Of a stretch of DNA of 64,000 bases, positions 9,901 to 19,435 are shown in pieces. The DNA is from Natrinema pellirubrum DSM 15624 (GTDB lineage Archaea > Halobacteriota > Halobacteria > Halobacteriales > Natrialbaceae), in contig NC_019962.1 of NCBI RefSeq assembly GCF_000230735.2, positions 2,418,001 through 2,482,000 of the forward strand. The letters run 5' to 3'. The number at the start of each line of letters is the position of its first letter. The first letter of the stretch is position 1. The position numbers and the translations under genes were made by a program. The notes beneath the pieces are model-generated. The model made no database searches, was not told where the DNA came from, and was given only the letters and a program-made list of their open reading frames with translations.

Positions 9901-10275
9901 ATGAGTCTCGAGACCATGCGGCCGAACCCCACGTGGGACGCGGCGTCCTACGAGGAGGCGGTCGAGACGCTCGCAGCGCACAACGACGAACTCGTGTACA
10001 CCGTCTGGGGCGGGGACTGGTGTAAGGACTGTCGCGCTCTGTTGCCCGATTTCGGTGCAGCACTCGAGGCAGCCGAGGTCCCCGATGACCGTATCGAGGA
10101 GGTCAACGTCGATGAGGACAAGCAGGGACCGGGCGTCGAGGCGTACGACATCGAGTACATCCCGACGATCGTCGTCGAGACCGACGACGGCGAGGAGATC
10201 GTCCGGTTCGTCGAGGAAGAAGACGTGCCGCCGGCAGTCTGGCTGGCCGACCAGCTCGAGCGGGAACTGGCATAA
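9901..10275 (+). CDS. Thioredoxin-family protein
   Basis: A 124-residue cytoplasmic thioredoxin-fold protein. The redox motif is WCKDC in VWGGDWCKDCRALLPDFG near residues 38-42, and the cis-proline region is IEYIPTIVVETDDGEE. The CKDC dipeptide differs from the CGPC of classical thioredoxin, so its redox potential and partners probably differ. The start is set at the ATG at 9901 because upstream sequence in the same frame is not protein-like and the fold begins shortly afterwards. It is probably monocistronic. Confidence 0.88.
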   Translation: MSLETMRPNPTWDAASYEEAVETLAAHNDELVYTVWGGDWCKDCRALLPDFGAALEAAEVPDDRIEEVNVDEDKQGPGVEAYDIEYIPTIVVETDDGEEIVRFVEEEDVPPAVWLADQLERELA

Positions 10276-10405
10276 GCGATCCCGACCGTCTCTGTTTTGC
10301 CGTTCGGTTGCTGTCTGCGCTGGCGCGTGGACACTGCCACCAGCGGCGCGTCTCGTCGCCAGGAAGGCCCCAGCACTATCCGTTCCGCCGTCGGACTGAA
10401 ACGCT

Positions 10406-11740
10406 ATGGCAGCCGACGGCGACGATTCGGTCCACTACGTGATCAGCGATCTCCACATCGGCGGCGACGAACAACTGGGAGAGGTCGACTTCCTCGACGA
10501 GTTGCTCGCCTTCCTCGAGCGGCTCGCGACGACCGACGAGGACGCGGAACTCGTCATCAACGGCGATGCGTTCGGGCTGTGGGAGTTCACCGAAGTCGAC
10601 GGACCGGCGAAGTTCGATATCCTGACTGAGCGGTATCCCGAACTGTTCGAACAGTTACGCGAGACGGGCGATTCGGTGCCGATCACGCTGTTGCCGGGCA
10701 ACCACGACAACGAACTCGCGGCGTACGACGAGTACGGCGAGCGACTGGCCGAATACAACGTCGACCTCGTCCGGGCCGAATCGCTCACCCGGTCGGTCGG
10801 CGACCGGACGATCTATTTCGAACACGGCCACCAGCGCGATCCCAACAATCGGTTCGAGGACTTCGGTAATCCGTCCGAGCGGCCGCTCGGCTACTACTAC
10901 AACACCAACGTGACGAGCAGGGCCGGCCGCCTGTCCGAACGGGGGCGGTTCAACTGGTTGAAAGACGTGCAGGCGGTGACGCCGACCGAACGGGTCCCCA
11001 GCTGGCTCCTCTCCAAGTACTTCTATCGGGAGATGAATCCACTCCTTCGGTACGCCGTGATCCCGGTCCTGTTGTTGTTCAATATCAGCGTCCTGCTCGC
11101 GGTACTCGCCGGACTGGACGTCGCCGGCATCTGGACGATGCCCGTCGAGACGGCGGACGCGATACTCACCCGGCTGGGCCTCGTCGGGGAGGCGGTCCAC
11201 TTCCTCCTCGTCGCTAACGCGGCGATCGCCGGTGTCCTGGTGCTTGCGGGCGTTCCGCTCTATTTCATCCTCCGCGATGTCGAGCGGACGGTCGACCGGT
11301 TCGGCGTGTTCGAGGCGGACCTCACCGTCGACCCCGACGAGCCGTACGCGGCCGCCGCCCGCGAGGTGTTCGCCGAACGTCCTGAGACGGCGGTTTTCTG
11401 TTACGGCCACACCCATCGCCCGCTGCTGAACGATGTCGAGGGCCGGTTGCTCGTCAACACCGGCACGTGGCTGAAGCGCCTCCACCGCCGCGACGTCGTC
11501 GCGGGGGTCCTCCCGCCGGTGTTCTACCCGTCCTATCAGCTGTGTGCCGTGCGGATCGCCGCCGAAGCCAACGGCGTGGCCGTCGAATTCGAGGAGATAG
11601 AGAAGGACGATCCGGGCGCCTCGGAGATCACCCGCACCGAACGCCTGCTCACGCTGGGCCGAGCCCCGACGCCGACCCTCCCCGATCGAGCGGTCGTCGC
11701 CGATGCGGACCGCGATCCGACGTTCGAGTCGGACGACTGA
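10406..11740 (+). CDS. Membrane-associated calcineurin-like metallophosphoesterase
   Basis: A 444-residue phosphoesterase with the full two-metal motif set: ISDLHIGG (about 13-20), INGDAFGLWE (about 50), LPGNHDNE (about 97), YFEHGHQRD (about 140) and CYGHTHRP (about 332). The order and the early DLH resemble UDP-diacylglucosamine hydrolase-type enzymes. Unusually, two long hydrophobic segments (about 213-240 and 264-290) are inserted between the fourth and fifth motifs, so the catalytic domain is folded around a membrane hairpin with the active site probably facing the cytoplasm. The substrate is unknown; a lipid or nucleotide-lipid pyrophosphate would fit the topology. Confidence 0.88.
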   Translation: MAADGDDSVHYVISDLHIGGDEQLGEVDFLDELLAFLERLATTDEDAELVINGDAFGLWEFTEVDGPAKFDILTERYPELFEQLRETGDSVPITLLPGNHDNELAAYDEYGERLAEYNVDLVRAESLTRSVGDRTIYFEHGHQRDPNNRFEDFGNPSERPLGYYYNTNVTSRAGRLSERGRFNWLKDVQAVTPTERVPSWLLSKYFYREMNPLLRYAVIPVLLLFNISVLLAVLAGLDVAGIWTMPVETADAILTRLGLVGEAVHFLLVANAAIAGVLVLAGVPLYFILRDVERTVDRFGVFEADLTVDPDEPYAAAAREVFAERPETAVFCYGHTHRPLLNDVEGRLLVNTGTWLKRLHRRDVVAGVLPPVFYPSYQLCAVRIAAEANGVAVEFEEIEKDDPGASEITRTERLLTLGRAPTPTLPDRAVVADADRDPTFESDD

Positions 11741-11767
11741 GCGGGCGAACGCCTCCCGCTCGGCCGA

Positions 11768-13963
11768 TCAAAACGGGCTTTCGTCCTCCGCGAGCGTCCC
11801 CGCTCCCGAGCCTTCGACCGCCGCATGCTCTCCCAGCCACTCGAGCGCCTCGTCCACGTCGTGGGTCGGCGGCGAGCAGGTCCGATCGCGACAAACGTAC
11901 AGCGTCGGCTCGCCGTCGCGGGCCTCGCGGCCGGCCCAGATCGGAGGCGCGTCCGCGAGCCCTAGCGTCTCGAGCCACGTCTCGAGGCCCGCCTCGGTCG
12001 GCGGTCGCAACGCGAACAGCCGATCGGGGAAGTACCGCGAGGCGAACGCCTCGCGCCACTCGGTCGGCAACTCGTCGGCCGCGACGGTCACCTCGAGCGC
12101 GCCGGCTTCGAACCGGTCGGCCCCGATGCAAAGCGTCGCGTGTTCGAGCGCGTTTGCCTCGAGTTCGTTCGCGTGCGTCTCGAGGACGGTCGCGGCGATT
12201 TCGCTGAAATCGTCGTCAGCGAACTCATCGAGGGCAAGCAGCGTTTCGACCGCCACGCCGGTCGACGAGGGCGTCGACTGGTCGCCCAGTTCCTGCGGTC
12301 GCGTCACGAGCGACTCGCCGCTCTCGGGCGTGAAATAGAGCGTCCCGCGGTCGGCGTCCCAGAACTCGGCCTCGATGACCCGGGCCAACTCGAGCGCGAA
12401 GGCGAGGTGGTCGACGTCGCCGGTGGCCTGATAGCAATCGAGTGCGCCCCGCGCGAGGAAGGCGTAGTCCTCGAGGTAGCCGTCGACCTTGACGTCACCA
12501 GCTTTGTAGCGCCGCGAGAGGCGCTGGCTCTCTGTATCCCAGAGTCGATCCCGGACGAACTCGAGGGCGTCGACCGCGGTTTCGGCGTACTCGTCCTCGC
12601 CGAGTACCAGCGCCGCCTCGGCGTAGGTCGAGATCATCAGCCCGTTCCAGCCCGCCAGTATTTTCTCGTCGCGGTCCGGCCGGGGCCGCTCCTCGCGGGC
12701 CTCGAACAGCCGCTTCCGGGCCGAGTCGAGTCGCTTCAAGACCTCGCTCTCCGCGAGGTCGAACTGCGAGGCCAGCTCAGACACCCGGGCGATACGGTTG
12801 GGCTGGTTCTGCCCCTCGAAGTTGCCCGATTCCGTGATGTCGTACCGGGCACAGAACAGCGAGGCGTCGGTCTCGTCCGCAATGACGTCGTGGACCTCCT
12901 CGGGGGTCCAGACGTAGAACGCGCCCTCCTCGCGCTCGCCCGTTTCGGGATCCTCGCTCTGGGCGTCGAGGGTGCTGAAGAAGCCGCCCTCGTCGTGGGT
13001 CAGCTCCCGATCGACGAACGCCAGCGTGTCCGCGACGGTCTCGGCATAGCGGTCCTCGCCGGTAAGCTGGTAGCCCGCGAGGAAGGCCCGTGGGATCTCC
13101 GCGTTGTCGTAGAGCATCTTCTCGAAGTGGGGGACCGTCCAGTCCCGGTCGACGCAGTAGCGATGAAAGCCGCCGCCGACGTGGTCGGCGAGTCCGCCGG
13201 CGGCCATCGCGTCCAGCGTCTCCTCGAGTACCTCGCGGTACTCCTCGCGGCCGGTGCGGTCGTACGTCCGCGCGAGGACACGCAGCCGCGAGGGCTGGGG
13301 GAACTTCTGCCCGGTGCCGAACCCGCCGTACTGGCGATCCGCACTCCGGAGGACGGCGTCGGCGGCCGTCTCGAGAACGTCGCTCGAGGGTGGCTCCGCA
13401 GCGACGCCGGCGTCGACCCCCGCGGAATCCGGCGTCTCCTCGAGGCGGTCTTTGGCGGCGTCGGTCCACTGCTGGGCGCGGTGTTGCATCTCCTCGCGGT
13501 CCTCCTCGCTTTCCCAGGAGTCGCTGATCCGCTGACAGAGGTCCGGAAAGCCGGGCTGACCCCGCTCGCCATCCCGCGGGAAGTAGGTCCCGATGAAGAA
13601 GGGCTTGCCCTCGGGGGTGAGCCACGCCGAGAGCGGCCAGCCGCCCTGTCCGCGGACGAGCTGACAGACGGTCATGTAGATGCTGTCGACGTCCGGGCGC
13701 TCCTCGCGGTCGACCTTGATCGGGACGAAGTTCTCGTTGAGTATCTCGGCGACGGCCTCGTCGGCGAAGCTCTCCTCTTCCATGACGTGACACCAGTGAC
13801 ACGCCGAGTAGCCGATCGAGAGGAAGATGGGCACGTCGCGCTCTTTCGCGGCCGCGAGGGCCTGCTCGTCCCACGGCTGCCAGTTGACGGGGTTGTCCGC
13901 GTGCTGGCGCAGGTAGGGGCTTTCCTCCTCGTCGAGCCGGTTGCGCCGTGTCGGGTCGGTCAT
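11768..13963 (-). CDS. YyaL/DUF255 thioredoxin domain protein
   Basis: A 731-residue protein of the YyaL/SPATA20 family. The N-terminal domain (about 1-170) is thioredoxin-like, with CHWC in YSACHWCHVMEEESF near residue 55. The rest is a long alpha/alpha-barrel-like region containing HVGGGFHRYCVDRDWTVPHFEKMLYDNAE, resembling glycoside hydrolase and epimerase barrels, and ends in a short variable tail. Family length is normally 650-750 residues, so it is complete. The biochemical role of the family is not established. Several long opposite-strand frames over this gene are composition artefacts. Confidence 0.92.
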   Translation of the reverse strand: MTDPTRRNRLDEEESPYLRQHADNPVNWQPWDEQALAAAKERDVPIFLSIGYSACHWCHVMEEESFADEAVAEILNENFVPIKVDREERPDVDSIYMTVCQLVRGQGGWPLSAWLTPEGKPFFIGTYFPRDGERGQPGFPDLCQRISDSWESEEDREEMQHRAQQWTDAAKDRLEETPDSAGVDAGVAAEPPSSDVLETAADAVLRSADRQYGGFGTGQKFPQPSRLRVLARTYDRTGREEYREVLEETLDAMAAGGLADHVGGGFHRYCVDRDWTVPHFEKMLYDNAEIPRAFLAGYQLTGEDRYAETVADTLAFVDRELTHDEGGFFSTLDAQSEDPETGEREEGAFYVWTPEEVHDVIADETDASLFCARYDITESGNFEGQNQPNRIARVSELASQFDLAESEVLKRLDSARKRLFEAREERPRPDRDEKILAGWNGLMISTYAEAALVLGEDEYAETAVDALEFVRDRLWDTESQRLSRRYKAGDVKVDGYLEDYAFLARGALDCYQATGDVDHLAFALELARVIEAEFWDADRGTLYFTPESGESLVTRPQELGDQSTPSSTGVAVETLLALDEFADDDFSEIAATVLETHANELEANALEHATLCIGADRFEAGALEVTVAADELPTEWREAFASRYFPDRLFALRPPTEAGLETWLETLGLADAPPIWAGREARDGEPTLYVCRDRTCSPPTHDVDEALEWLGEHAAVEGSGAGTLAEDESPF

Positions 13964-14180
13964 GGCTCGCCCTACGGCCGGCCGCTGTAAAAGGCCGGCG
14001 TGCCCGCCGCTCGTCGGCGACTAGCGGATGGCATCGCTATCGGAGCCACTGAAACGATTCGCCCACTGAGTTACGACTCGCGCGCGTAAACACCGCCAGT
14101 TCGGAACCCGATACCGACTGGCTCCGAGACGGTGCCGCTGCCTCCGTTCGCGGCCCCGCGCTGGACGTGTCGGATTCGCA

Positions 14181-14807
14181 TTAGGGATCGTCCGATTCGG
14201 AACCGTCGTCGAAACCACCGCGACGCATCATGTCCGACGGATCGAACGGGACGAGGGCCCCGGCGATTTCGCCGCTGGGGTACGCTTCCGTATGAACGTT
14301 CACGTACGCCTCGCCGGCCTCGAGCTTGCCGAGCAGATCGTCGACGGTCTCCGATTCGGCCTCCGGCACGCGTCCCTCCGCGACAGCCTCGTCGGTGATC
14401 GTCCCGGCGTCCAAGATCCCGGAGAAACGGCCCTCCTCGAGGCGTTCGTCTTGCGTCAGGAAATCGTACAGCCAGACGGCGATCGGGCCGAGGGTCTCGT
14501 CCTCGTGAACGTGGCCCATAAACGCGTTCTCGAGGTTCGAGACCTGGAGAACGAACTTCAGCCCGTCCTGCCGTTCCTGAACCAACGCCGTTCCCCGTGC
14601 GTCCGTCTCGACACCCTCTCGGGGCTCGAGAGTTGCGACGAAGAGGCCGGAAGGGGAAGACCGCTGGCCGTCTCCGGGGTCGTCACCGTGGTTCCCGTCG
14701 CCGTTACGGTGGTCCTCGGCCGCTGCGACGCCGATACCGGTCGTACCGGCACCGAGAAGGGCGAGTCCTTTCAGCGCTGTCCGTCGAGTGGAATCGGGTT
14801 CGTGCAT
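14181..14807 (-). CDS. Tat-exported CHRD domain protein
   Basis: A 208-residue secreted protein. Residues 1-30 form a Tat signal (STRRTALKGLALLG) ending near an AAA-type cleavage site. A Gly/Asp/His-rich linker precedes a CHRD (chordin-like) domain, about 57-190, with the typical core FVLQVSNLENAFMGHVHED and the closing motif AYVNVHTEAYPSGEIAGAL. CHRD domains are beta-sandwiches found in extracellular proteins; no enzymatic role is established. The start at 14807 is chosen because the Tat motif begins right after it; an in-frame extension to 15047 has no protein-like sequence. Confidence 0.85.
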   Translation of the reverse strand: MHEPDSTRRTALKGLALLGAGTTGIGVAAAEDHRNGDGNHGDDPGDGQRSSPSGLFVATLEPREGVETDARGTALVQERQDGLKFVLQVSNLENAFMGHVHEDETLGPIAVWLYDFLTQDERLEEGRFSGILDAGTITDEAVAEGRVPEAESETVDDLLGKLEAGEAYVNVHTEAYPSGEIAGALVPFDPSDMMRRGGFDDGSESDDP

Positions 14808-14994
14808 CGCGTTGGCACCTCCCGGCAACGAACGACGTGGGACACCATAGTTCTCACACACCAACGCGATACGTCCGACAGTAATCCGACGGTCTCCGCG
14901 CTGCAATCGCCCGTTTATCGCCGCCTGCGGCCAGACGGGCAACTGCGGTGACCGAACGGCAAACTGAAAACCGAATCCGTCGGTCTCGAGGTCG

Positions 14995-17757
14995 CTACTG
15001 CGTCTTTTCCTGCAGCAGTCGTCGGAGTACGAGGTGAAGAACGCCACCGTTCTCGACGTACTCGACAGCCATCGGCGTGTCGACCTGTGCGGTGACCTCG
15101 AACTCGGTGACGGTGCCGTCGTCGGCTTCGGCGGTCACGGTCAGCTCAGCGTTGGGCTCGAGACCGTCCTCTAAGCCCTCGATTTCGAAGTACTCGTCGC
15201 CCTCGAGGCCGAGTTCCTCCCAGCCCTCGCCGTCCTGGAACTGCAGGGGCAAGACGCCCATGCCGATGAGGTTGTCACGGTAGATCCGCTCGTAGCTCTT
15301 GCCGATGGTCGCGCGGATCCCGAGCAGGTCGGTCCCTTTCGCGGCCCAGTCACGGCTCGAGCCGGTCCCGAGTTCTTCGCCGGCCATGACGATCAGCGGC
15401 GTGTCTTCCTCGCGGTAGCGCTCGGATGCTTCGAAGACGGTGGTCTCCTCGCCGGTCGGGTGGTGGATGGTGTAGCCACCCTCCTTGCCGTCCAGCAGTT
15501 CGTTTTTGATGCGGACGTTCGCGAAGGTGCCACGCATCATGACCTCGTGGTTGCCACGGCGCGAGCCGTAGGTGTTGAACTCGTAGGGCTCGACGCCGCG
15601 CTCTTTGAGCCACTGGCCGGCTGGCAGGTCCTCGCCGAACGGTCCGGCGGGGCTGATGTGGTCGGTCGTGACGGTGTCACCGAGCGTCAACAGTGCGCGG
15701 GCGTCCTCGACGTTGTCGACGCCGGGTTTCTCGAGCGGGAAGTCCTGGAAGAACGGCGGCTCGCGGATGTACGTCGATTCGGGGTCCCAGTCGTAGACCG
15801 CGCCGGTCGGTGCGTCGAGTGCCTCCCAGCGCTCGTCGCCCTCGTAGACGCTGGCGTACTTCTCCTCGAACATCTCCGGCGAGACGCTGTCGTGGATCGT
15901 GTCGCGGATCTCCTCGGTGTCGGGCCAGATGTCCTCGAGGTAGACCGCCTCGCCGTCGTCGTCGGTGCCGATCGGCTCGTTCTCGAGGTCGATATCCATC
16001 CGTCCCGCGAGGCCGTAGGCGACGACCAGCGGCGGGCTGGCGAGATAGTTGGCCTTGATTTTCGGGTGGATGCGGGCCTCGAAGTTCCGATTGCCGGAGA
16101 GGACGCTCGTCGTCCAGAGATCGTGTTCGTCGATGGCGTTCTCGATCGGCTCCGGGAGCGGCCCGGAGTTCCCGATACAGGTCGTACAGCCGTAGCCGAC
16201 GACGTGATAGCCCAGTTCCTCCAGATCGTCGAGTAGCTCCGCTCGCTCGAGGTACTCCGTGACGACGCGGCTTCCGGGCGCGAGGCTCGTCTTGACGTAG
16301 TCGGGCACCGCGAGTCCCCGTTCGGCCGCGTTACGGGCCAGCAAGCCGGCACCGACCATTACGGACGGGTTCGATGTGTTCGTACAGGACGTGATCGCGC
16401 TGACGAGGACGTCGCCGTGACCGATCTCGATCTCGGTGCCGTCCTCGAGTTCGACGGGTACTTTCTCGTCGAGCGGGAGTCCCGGTCCAGCGTCGGTCGC
16501 GTCCGCCGCGCTCGCGCCGCTGCCGTCGCCGATCGCCGGCTCGCCGCCGGGACCGATGACGCCCTCCTCCTCGAGCAGGGCCGGGAAGTGGTCATCGAGG
16601 TCGCCCATCGGGATTCGGTCGTGGGGCTTCTTGTGGCCCGCGAGGCTGGGTTCGACGTCGCCGAGGTCGAAGTCGACGGTCTCCGTGTACTCCGGTTCCT
16701 GTTCGCCGAACAGCCCCTGTGCCTCGAGGTACTCGCGGACGAGTTCGATATGGTCCTCGTCGCGACCAGTGAGTTCGAGGTACTCGAGGGTCTTTTCGTC
16801 GACGGGGAACATGCTGATGGTCGAGCCCTGTTCGGGCGCCATGTTCGAGATGGTTGCCCGGTCCGCCACGGAGAGTTCCGAGACGCCGGGACCGTAGAAT
16901 TCGACGAACTTGTCGACGACGCCGACCTCACGGAGCCGCTCGGTAATGTGCAACACGAGGTCCGTCGCCGTCGCACCGTCGGGGAGATCGCCCGACAGAC
17001 GGACGCCGACGACTTCCGGCAGGCTCATGTTGATCGGCTGGCCGAGCAGCGCGGCCTCGGCCTCGATACCGCCGACACCCCAGCCGACGGATCCGATACC
17101 GCCGATCATCGGGGTGTGGCTGTCGGTGCCGACGAGCGTGTCGGGCACGAGCCACTGCTCGCCGTCGACTTCGCGCTCGTGGACGACGCGGCCGAGGTGT
17201 TCCAGGTTGACCTGGTGGACGATCCCGGTTCCCGGCGGGACGACGTTGAACTCGTCGAACGCCTGTTCGGCCCACTTGATCGCGCGGTATCGCTCCTCGT
17301 TACGTTCGTACTCGATTTCGACGTTCTTCTCGTATGCGTCGTCGCTGCCGAAGTGGTCGACCTGGACGCTGTGGTCGATCACGAGGTCACAGGGGACTTC
17401 GGGTTCGACGACCGTCGGGTCGACGCCCTTGCGATCGGCCGCGGAGCGCAGCGCCGCGAGGTCGACGACCGCCGGCACGCCGGTCAGGTCCTGCAGGACG
17501 ACCCGCGAGACGGTAAACGGCACCTCGGCGTCCGGGACGTCGGGTTCCCACGAGGCCGCCGCCCGGACGGCGTCGTCATCGATCGTCTCCCCGTCGGCGT
17601 TACGCAACACCGACTCGAGCAGGATCCGGATGCTCACCGGCAGTTTCTCGAGGTCACAGAGGCCCCGCTCCTCGAGGACCGTGAGATCGGCCATCTTGTA
17701 CGTCTCGCCGTCGTGTTCGAACTCCCGGATCGCGTCCGAGAAATCGTCAGTTGCCAT
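14995..17757 (-). CDS. acnA: Aconitate hydratase
   Basis: A 920-residue aconitase of the AcnA/IRP type, interconverting citrate and isocitrate in the TCA cycle. The [4Fe-4S] ligands are the cysteines in SCTNTSNPS and GYGCTTCIGNSGPL. The C-terminal swivel domain contains EELGTGSSRDWAAKG with the substrate-binding serine and arginine. An acidic insert (about 395-420, GDGSGASAADATDAG) is a halophilic feature. The start is placed at 17757 (MATDDFSDAI), because the longer open frame upstream is arginine-rich shadow sequence. Cytoplasmic, apparently single-gene transcription unit. Confidence 0.95.
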   Translation of the reverse strand: MATDDFSDAIREFEHDGETYKMADLTVLEERGLCDLEKLPVSIRILLESVLRNADGETIDDDAVRAAASWEPDVPDAEVPFTVSRVVLQDLTGVPAVVDLAALRSAADRKGVDPTVVEPEVPCDLVIDHSVQVDHFGSDDAYEKNVEIEYERNEERYRAIKWAEQAFDEFNVVPPGTGIVHQVNLEHLGRVVHEREVDGEQWLVPDTLVGTDSHTPMIGGIGSVGWGVGGIEAEAALLGQPINMSLPEVVGVRLSGDLPDGATATDLVLHITERLREVGVVDKFVEFYGPGVSELSVADRATISNMAPEQGSTISMFPVDEKTLEYLELTGRDEDHIELVREYLEAQGLFGEQEPEYTETVDFDLGDVEPSLAGHKKPHDRIPMGDLDDHFPALLEEEGVIGPGGEPAIGDGSGASAADATDAGPGLPLDEKVPVELEDGTEIEIGHGDVLVSAITSCTNTSNPSVMVGAGLLARNAAERGLAVPDYVKTSLAPGSRVVTEYLERAELLDDLEELGYHVVGYGCTTCIGNSGPLPEPIENAIDEHDLWTTSVLSGNRNFEARIHPKIKANYLASPPLVVAYGLAGRMDIDLENEPIGTDDDGEAVYLEDIWPDTEEIRDTIHDSVSPEMFEEKYASVYEGDERWEALDAPTGAVYDWDPESTYIREPPFFQDFPLEKPGVDNVEDARALLTLGDTVTTDHISPAGPFGEDLPAGQWLKERGVEPYEFNTYGSRRGNHEVMMRGTFANVRIKNELLDGKEGGYTIHHPTGEETTVFEASERYREEDTPLIVMAGEELGTGSSRDWAAKGTDLLGIRATIGKSYERIYRDNLIGMGVLPLQFQDGEGWEELGLEGDEYFEIEGLEDGLEPNAELTVTAEADDGTVTEFEVTAQVDTPMAVEYVENGGVLHLVLRRLLQEKTQ

Positions 17758-18204
17758 GACCGGAATTGGGGCCCCCGTGATTTGAATCCGTCGAGAACCG
17801 CAAGTATGTCGGCCTGGACCCGTTATTTGTCGGTGTGCCGGTTGACCACTGCCGGACGGTGGCAACGGGAGTCGCGAGTCGCCGGGACGGATCGGTCGGG
17901 GCACGGATCGAATCGGAGTCCGCCACGACAGTTCCGAATCGGCTGTGTACACCTGTCGCGTTGACACGTACGCGAATCGGCTCCCGCAGAGTCGTCTCAC
18001 CGACTCGTCGAATCCCGGTGTGAAACGGGCCGTTTCTTCGAAACGATGGCGATCGCCGGCCGCTCTATCGTCCAAGACCGGGCGTTCGACCGAACGTGGA
18101 CTCGGCATCGGCTTGGGATCTCGTCTACGGAACTCCGCGTCGAGAGCGACGGCCGGAACCGTCACCGACTGTGAACAAAAGGGGTAAATCGAAAACCGAG
18201 CGGG
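17758..18204. other. Intergenic region upstream of aconitase
   Basis: 447 bp holding the aconitase upstream region and the end of the Gly-Asp-rich protein gene. No further gene, tRNA or strong repeat seen. Confidence 0.4.
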
Positions 18205-18780
18205 TTAGTTGCCGCCGTCGGTCTCGTTGCCGCCGCCCATCCCGTCGTCTTCTTCGTCCGCCGCGGGTTCGCCGCCGTCGCCGCCATCGCCACCATCGTC
18301 GCCGTCGCCACCGTCACCGCCGTCGCCACCGTCACCGCCGGTTTCGCCTGGGGTGGCCTCGACCATGTCCAGTTCCGCGTTGCGGAACTGTCCGTCCGCA
18401 CCCATCGTCTCGCTATCGCCGGCACTGAGGTCGACGTCTTCGGTCATCAGGAAGCCCAGCGACGGCGCGGAGCCGCCGACGTCGTAGTTGATGAGGTAGA
18501 CGTCCCAGTCGTCGGGCGTGTCGAACTCGTCTTCGGCACCGATCTCCTGGAACAGTTCGTCTTTCGTGCCGTCGTTCAGCGCCGACGCGACGGTGAAGTC
18601 GACGCCGGGTTCGTAGTCATCGCCGAACACGACCACGCTTCCGCTCCCGCCGTCGTCTTGAGCGGTCGCAGTCCCCGCGCCCGCAGTCCCGAGCGCTACT
18701 GCGCCCGCCGTGAGCGCACTCTTTTTCATGAACGATCGCCGCGAATCGCCGAATAATCCACTGTCAGTTTCTTCTGTCAT
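18205..18780 (-). CDS. Tat-exported protein with Gly-Asp-rich tail
   Basis: A 191-residue exported protein. A Tat signal (SRRSFMKKSALTAG) ends near ATAQDD. A folded segment (about 45-130) contains VVFGDDYEPGVDF and DDWDVYLINYDVGG. The C-terminal 60 residues are a near-periodic Gly-Gly-Asp run followed by acidic sequence, coded by imperfect 9-bp repeats. No lipobox is seen, so it is probably secreted or cell-surface associated. No family is recognised. An in-frame GTG at 18789 is an alternative start three codons upstream. Confidence 0.75.
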   Translation of the reverse strand: MTEETDSGLFGDSRRSFMKKSALTAGAVALGTAGAGTATAQDDGGSGSVVVFGDDYEPGVDFTVASALNDGTKDELFQEIGAEDEFDTPDDWDVYLINYDVGGSAPSLGFLMTEDVDLSAGDSETMGADGQFRNAELDMVEATPGETGGDGGDGGDGGDGDDGGDGGDGGEPAADEEDDGMGGGNETDGGN

Positions 18781-19435
18781 GTCTCTCACGTTGGGTTCCC
18801 TTGTTCGGGGTAGACAGTCCTTGGCCGAATTTTCGCATAAGTCGGGGCTATCGTTTCACCGTCTACGAGGGGTTTCGACGGGTAAATGTCCTCGAGAGCC
18901 CTTCGAGAGCGTGATATCGTCGCTCTCAGCCGACGTGGGCCGACCTATCAACAATGATCGTTTTTCGGGCGGCACTGAGTGTCCCACGCGCTGTTCGCAT
19001 TCGTTAAAACCGACCGATCGGACGGCGAAACTGGGCGCGTCGAACGCAGCCCGCTTCTATCGACCGCCGGCGATTCGGTGCCGGAGCGTCGTCACTCGCC
19101 GTGATCCCGATGCGGGGGACAACTCGGGACGAGTCATCCGGGGAAACAGATGCTTGTCTTGAACGGTCACTCGAGAGCGCACCGCACAAGAATCCTCACG
19201 AGCCGTACCTGTCATAGGAACGAACTAACACAACAGCTGTCGGTATCGACGGCCGATCGTACTGGCTGCAGTCCAGCGCGGCCACCGAACGCGGAAACGA
19301 GACGGGCCATCGCGTTCACACGCCGGTCCCAGCCGCTACCGCCGCGATCGCTCTCACCCGCCGACCCCGACTCAAACGACGTATTACGCGTCCGAGTCGG
19401 GGGAAAAACGACGCTTCGAACCGGTTTCGGCCGTC
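18781..19435. other. Long intergenic region
   Basis: 655 bp between the Gly-Asp-rich protein (starting leftward) and the end of folA. Small open frames are arginine/serine-rich shadows. I see no tRNA, IS remnant or gene; it may hold promoter elements for the Tat protein only. Confidence 0.4.

Noticed and set aside
12140..13990. A 616-codon open frame on the plus strand
   Set aside because: It is antisense to the complete YyaL/DUF255 gene; its sequence is a reverse image of GC-rich codons and has no domain motifs.
16417..17964. A 515-codon open frame on the plus strand
   Set aside because: Antisense to aconitase, which has all its cluster cysteines and motifs; composition is typical of shadow frames.
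17758..18165. N-terminal extension of aconitase by about 136 codons
   Set aside because: The extra sequence is Arg/Pro-rich and not aconitase-like; the ATG at 17757 gives the normal N-terminus.
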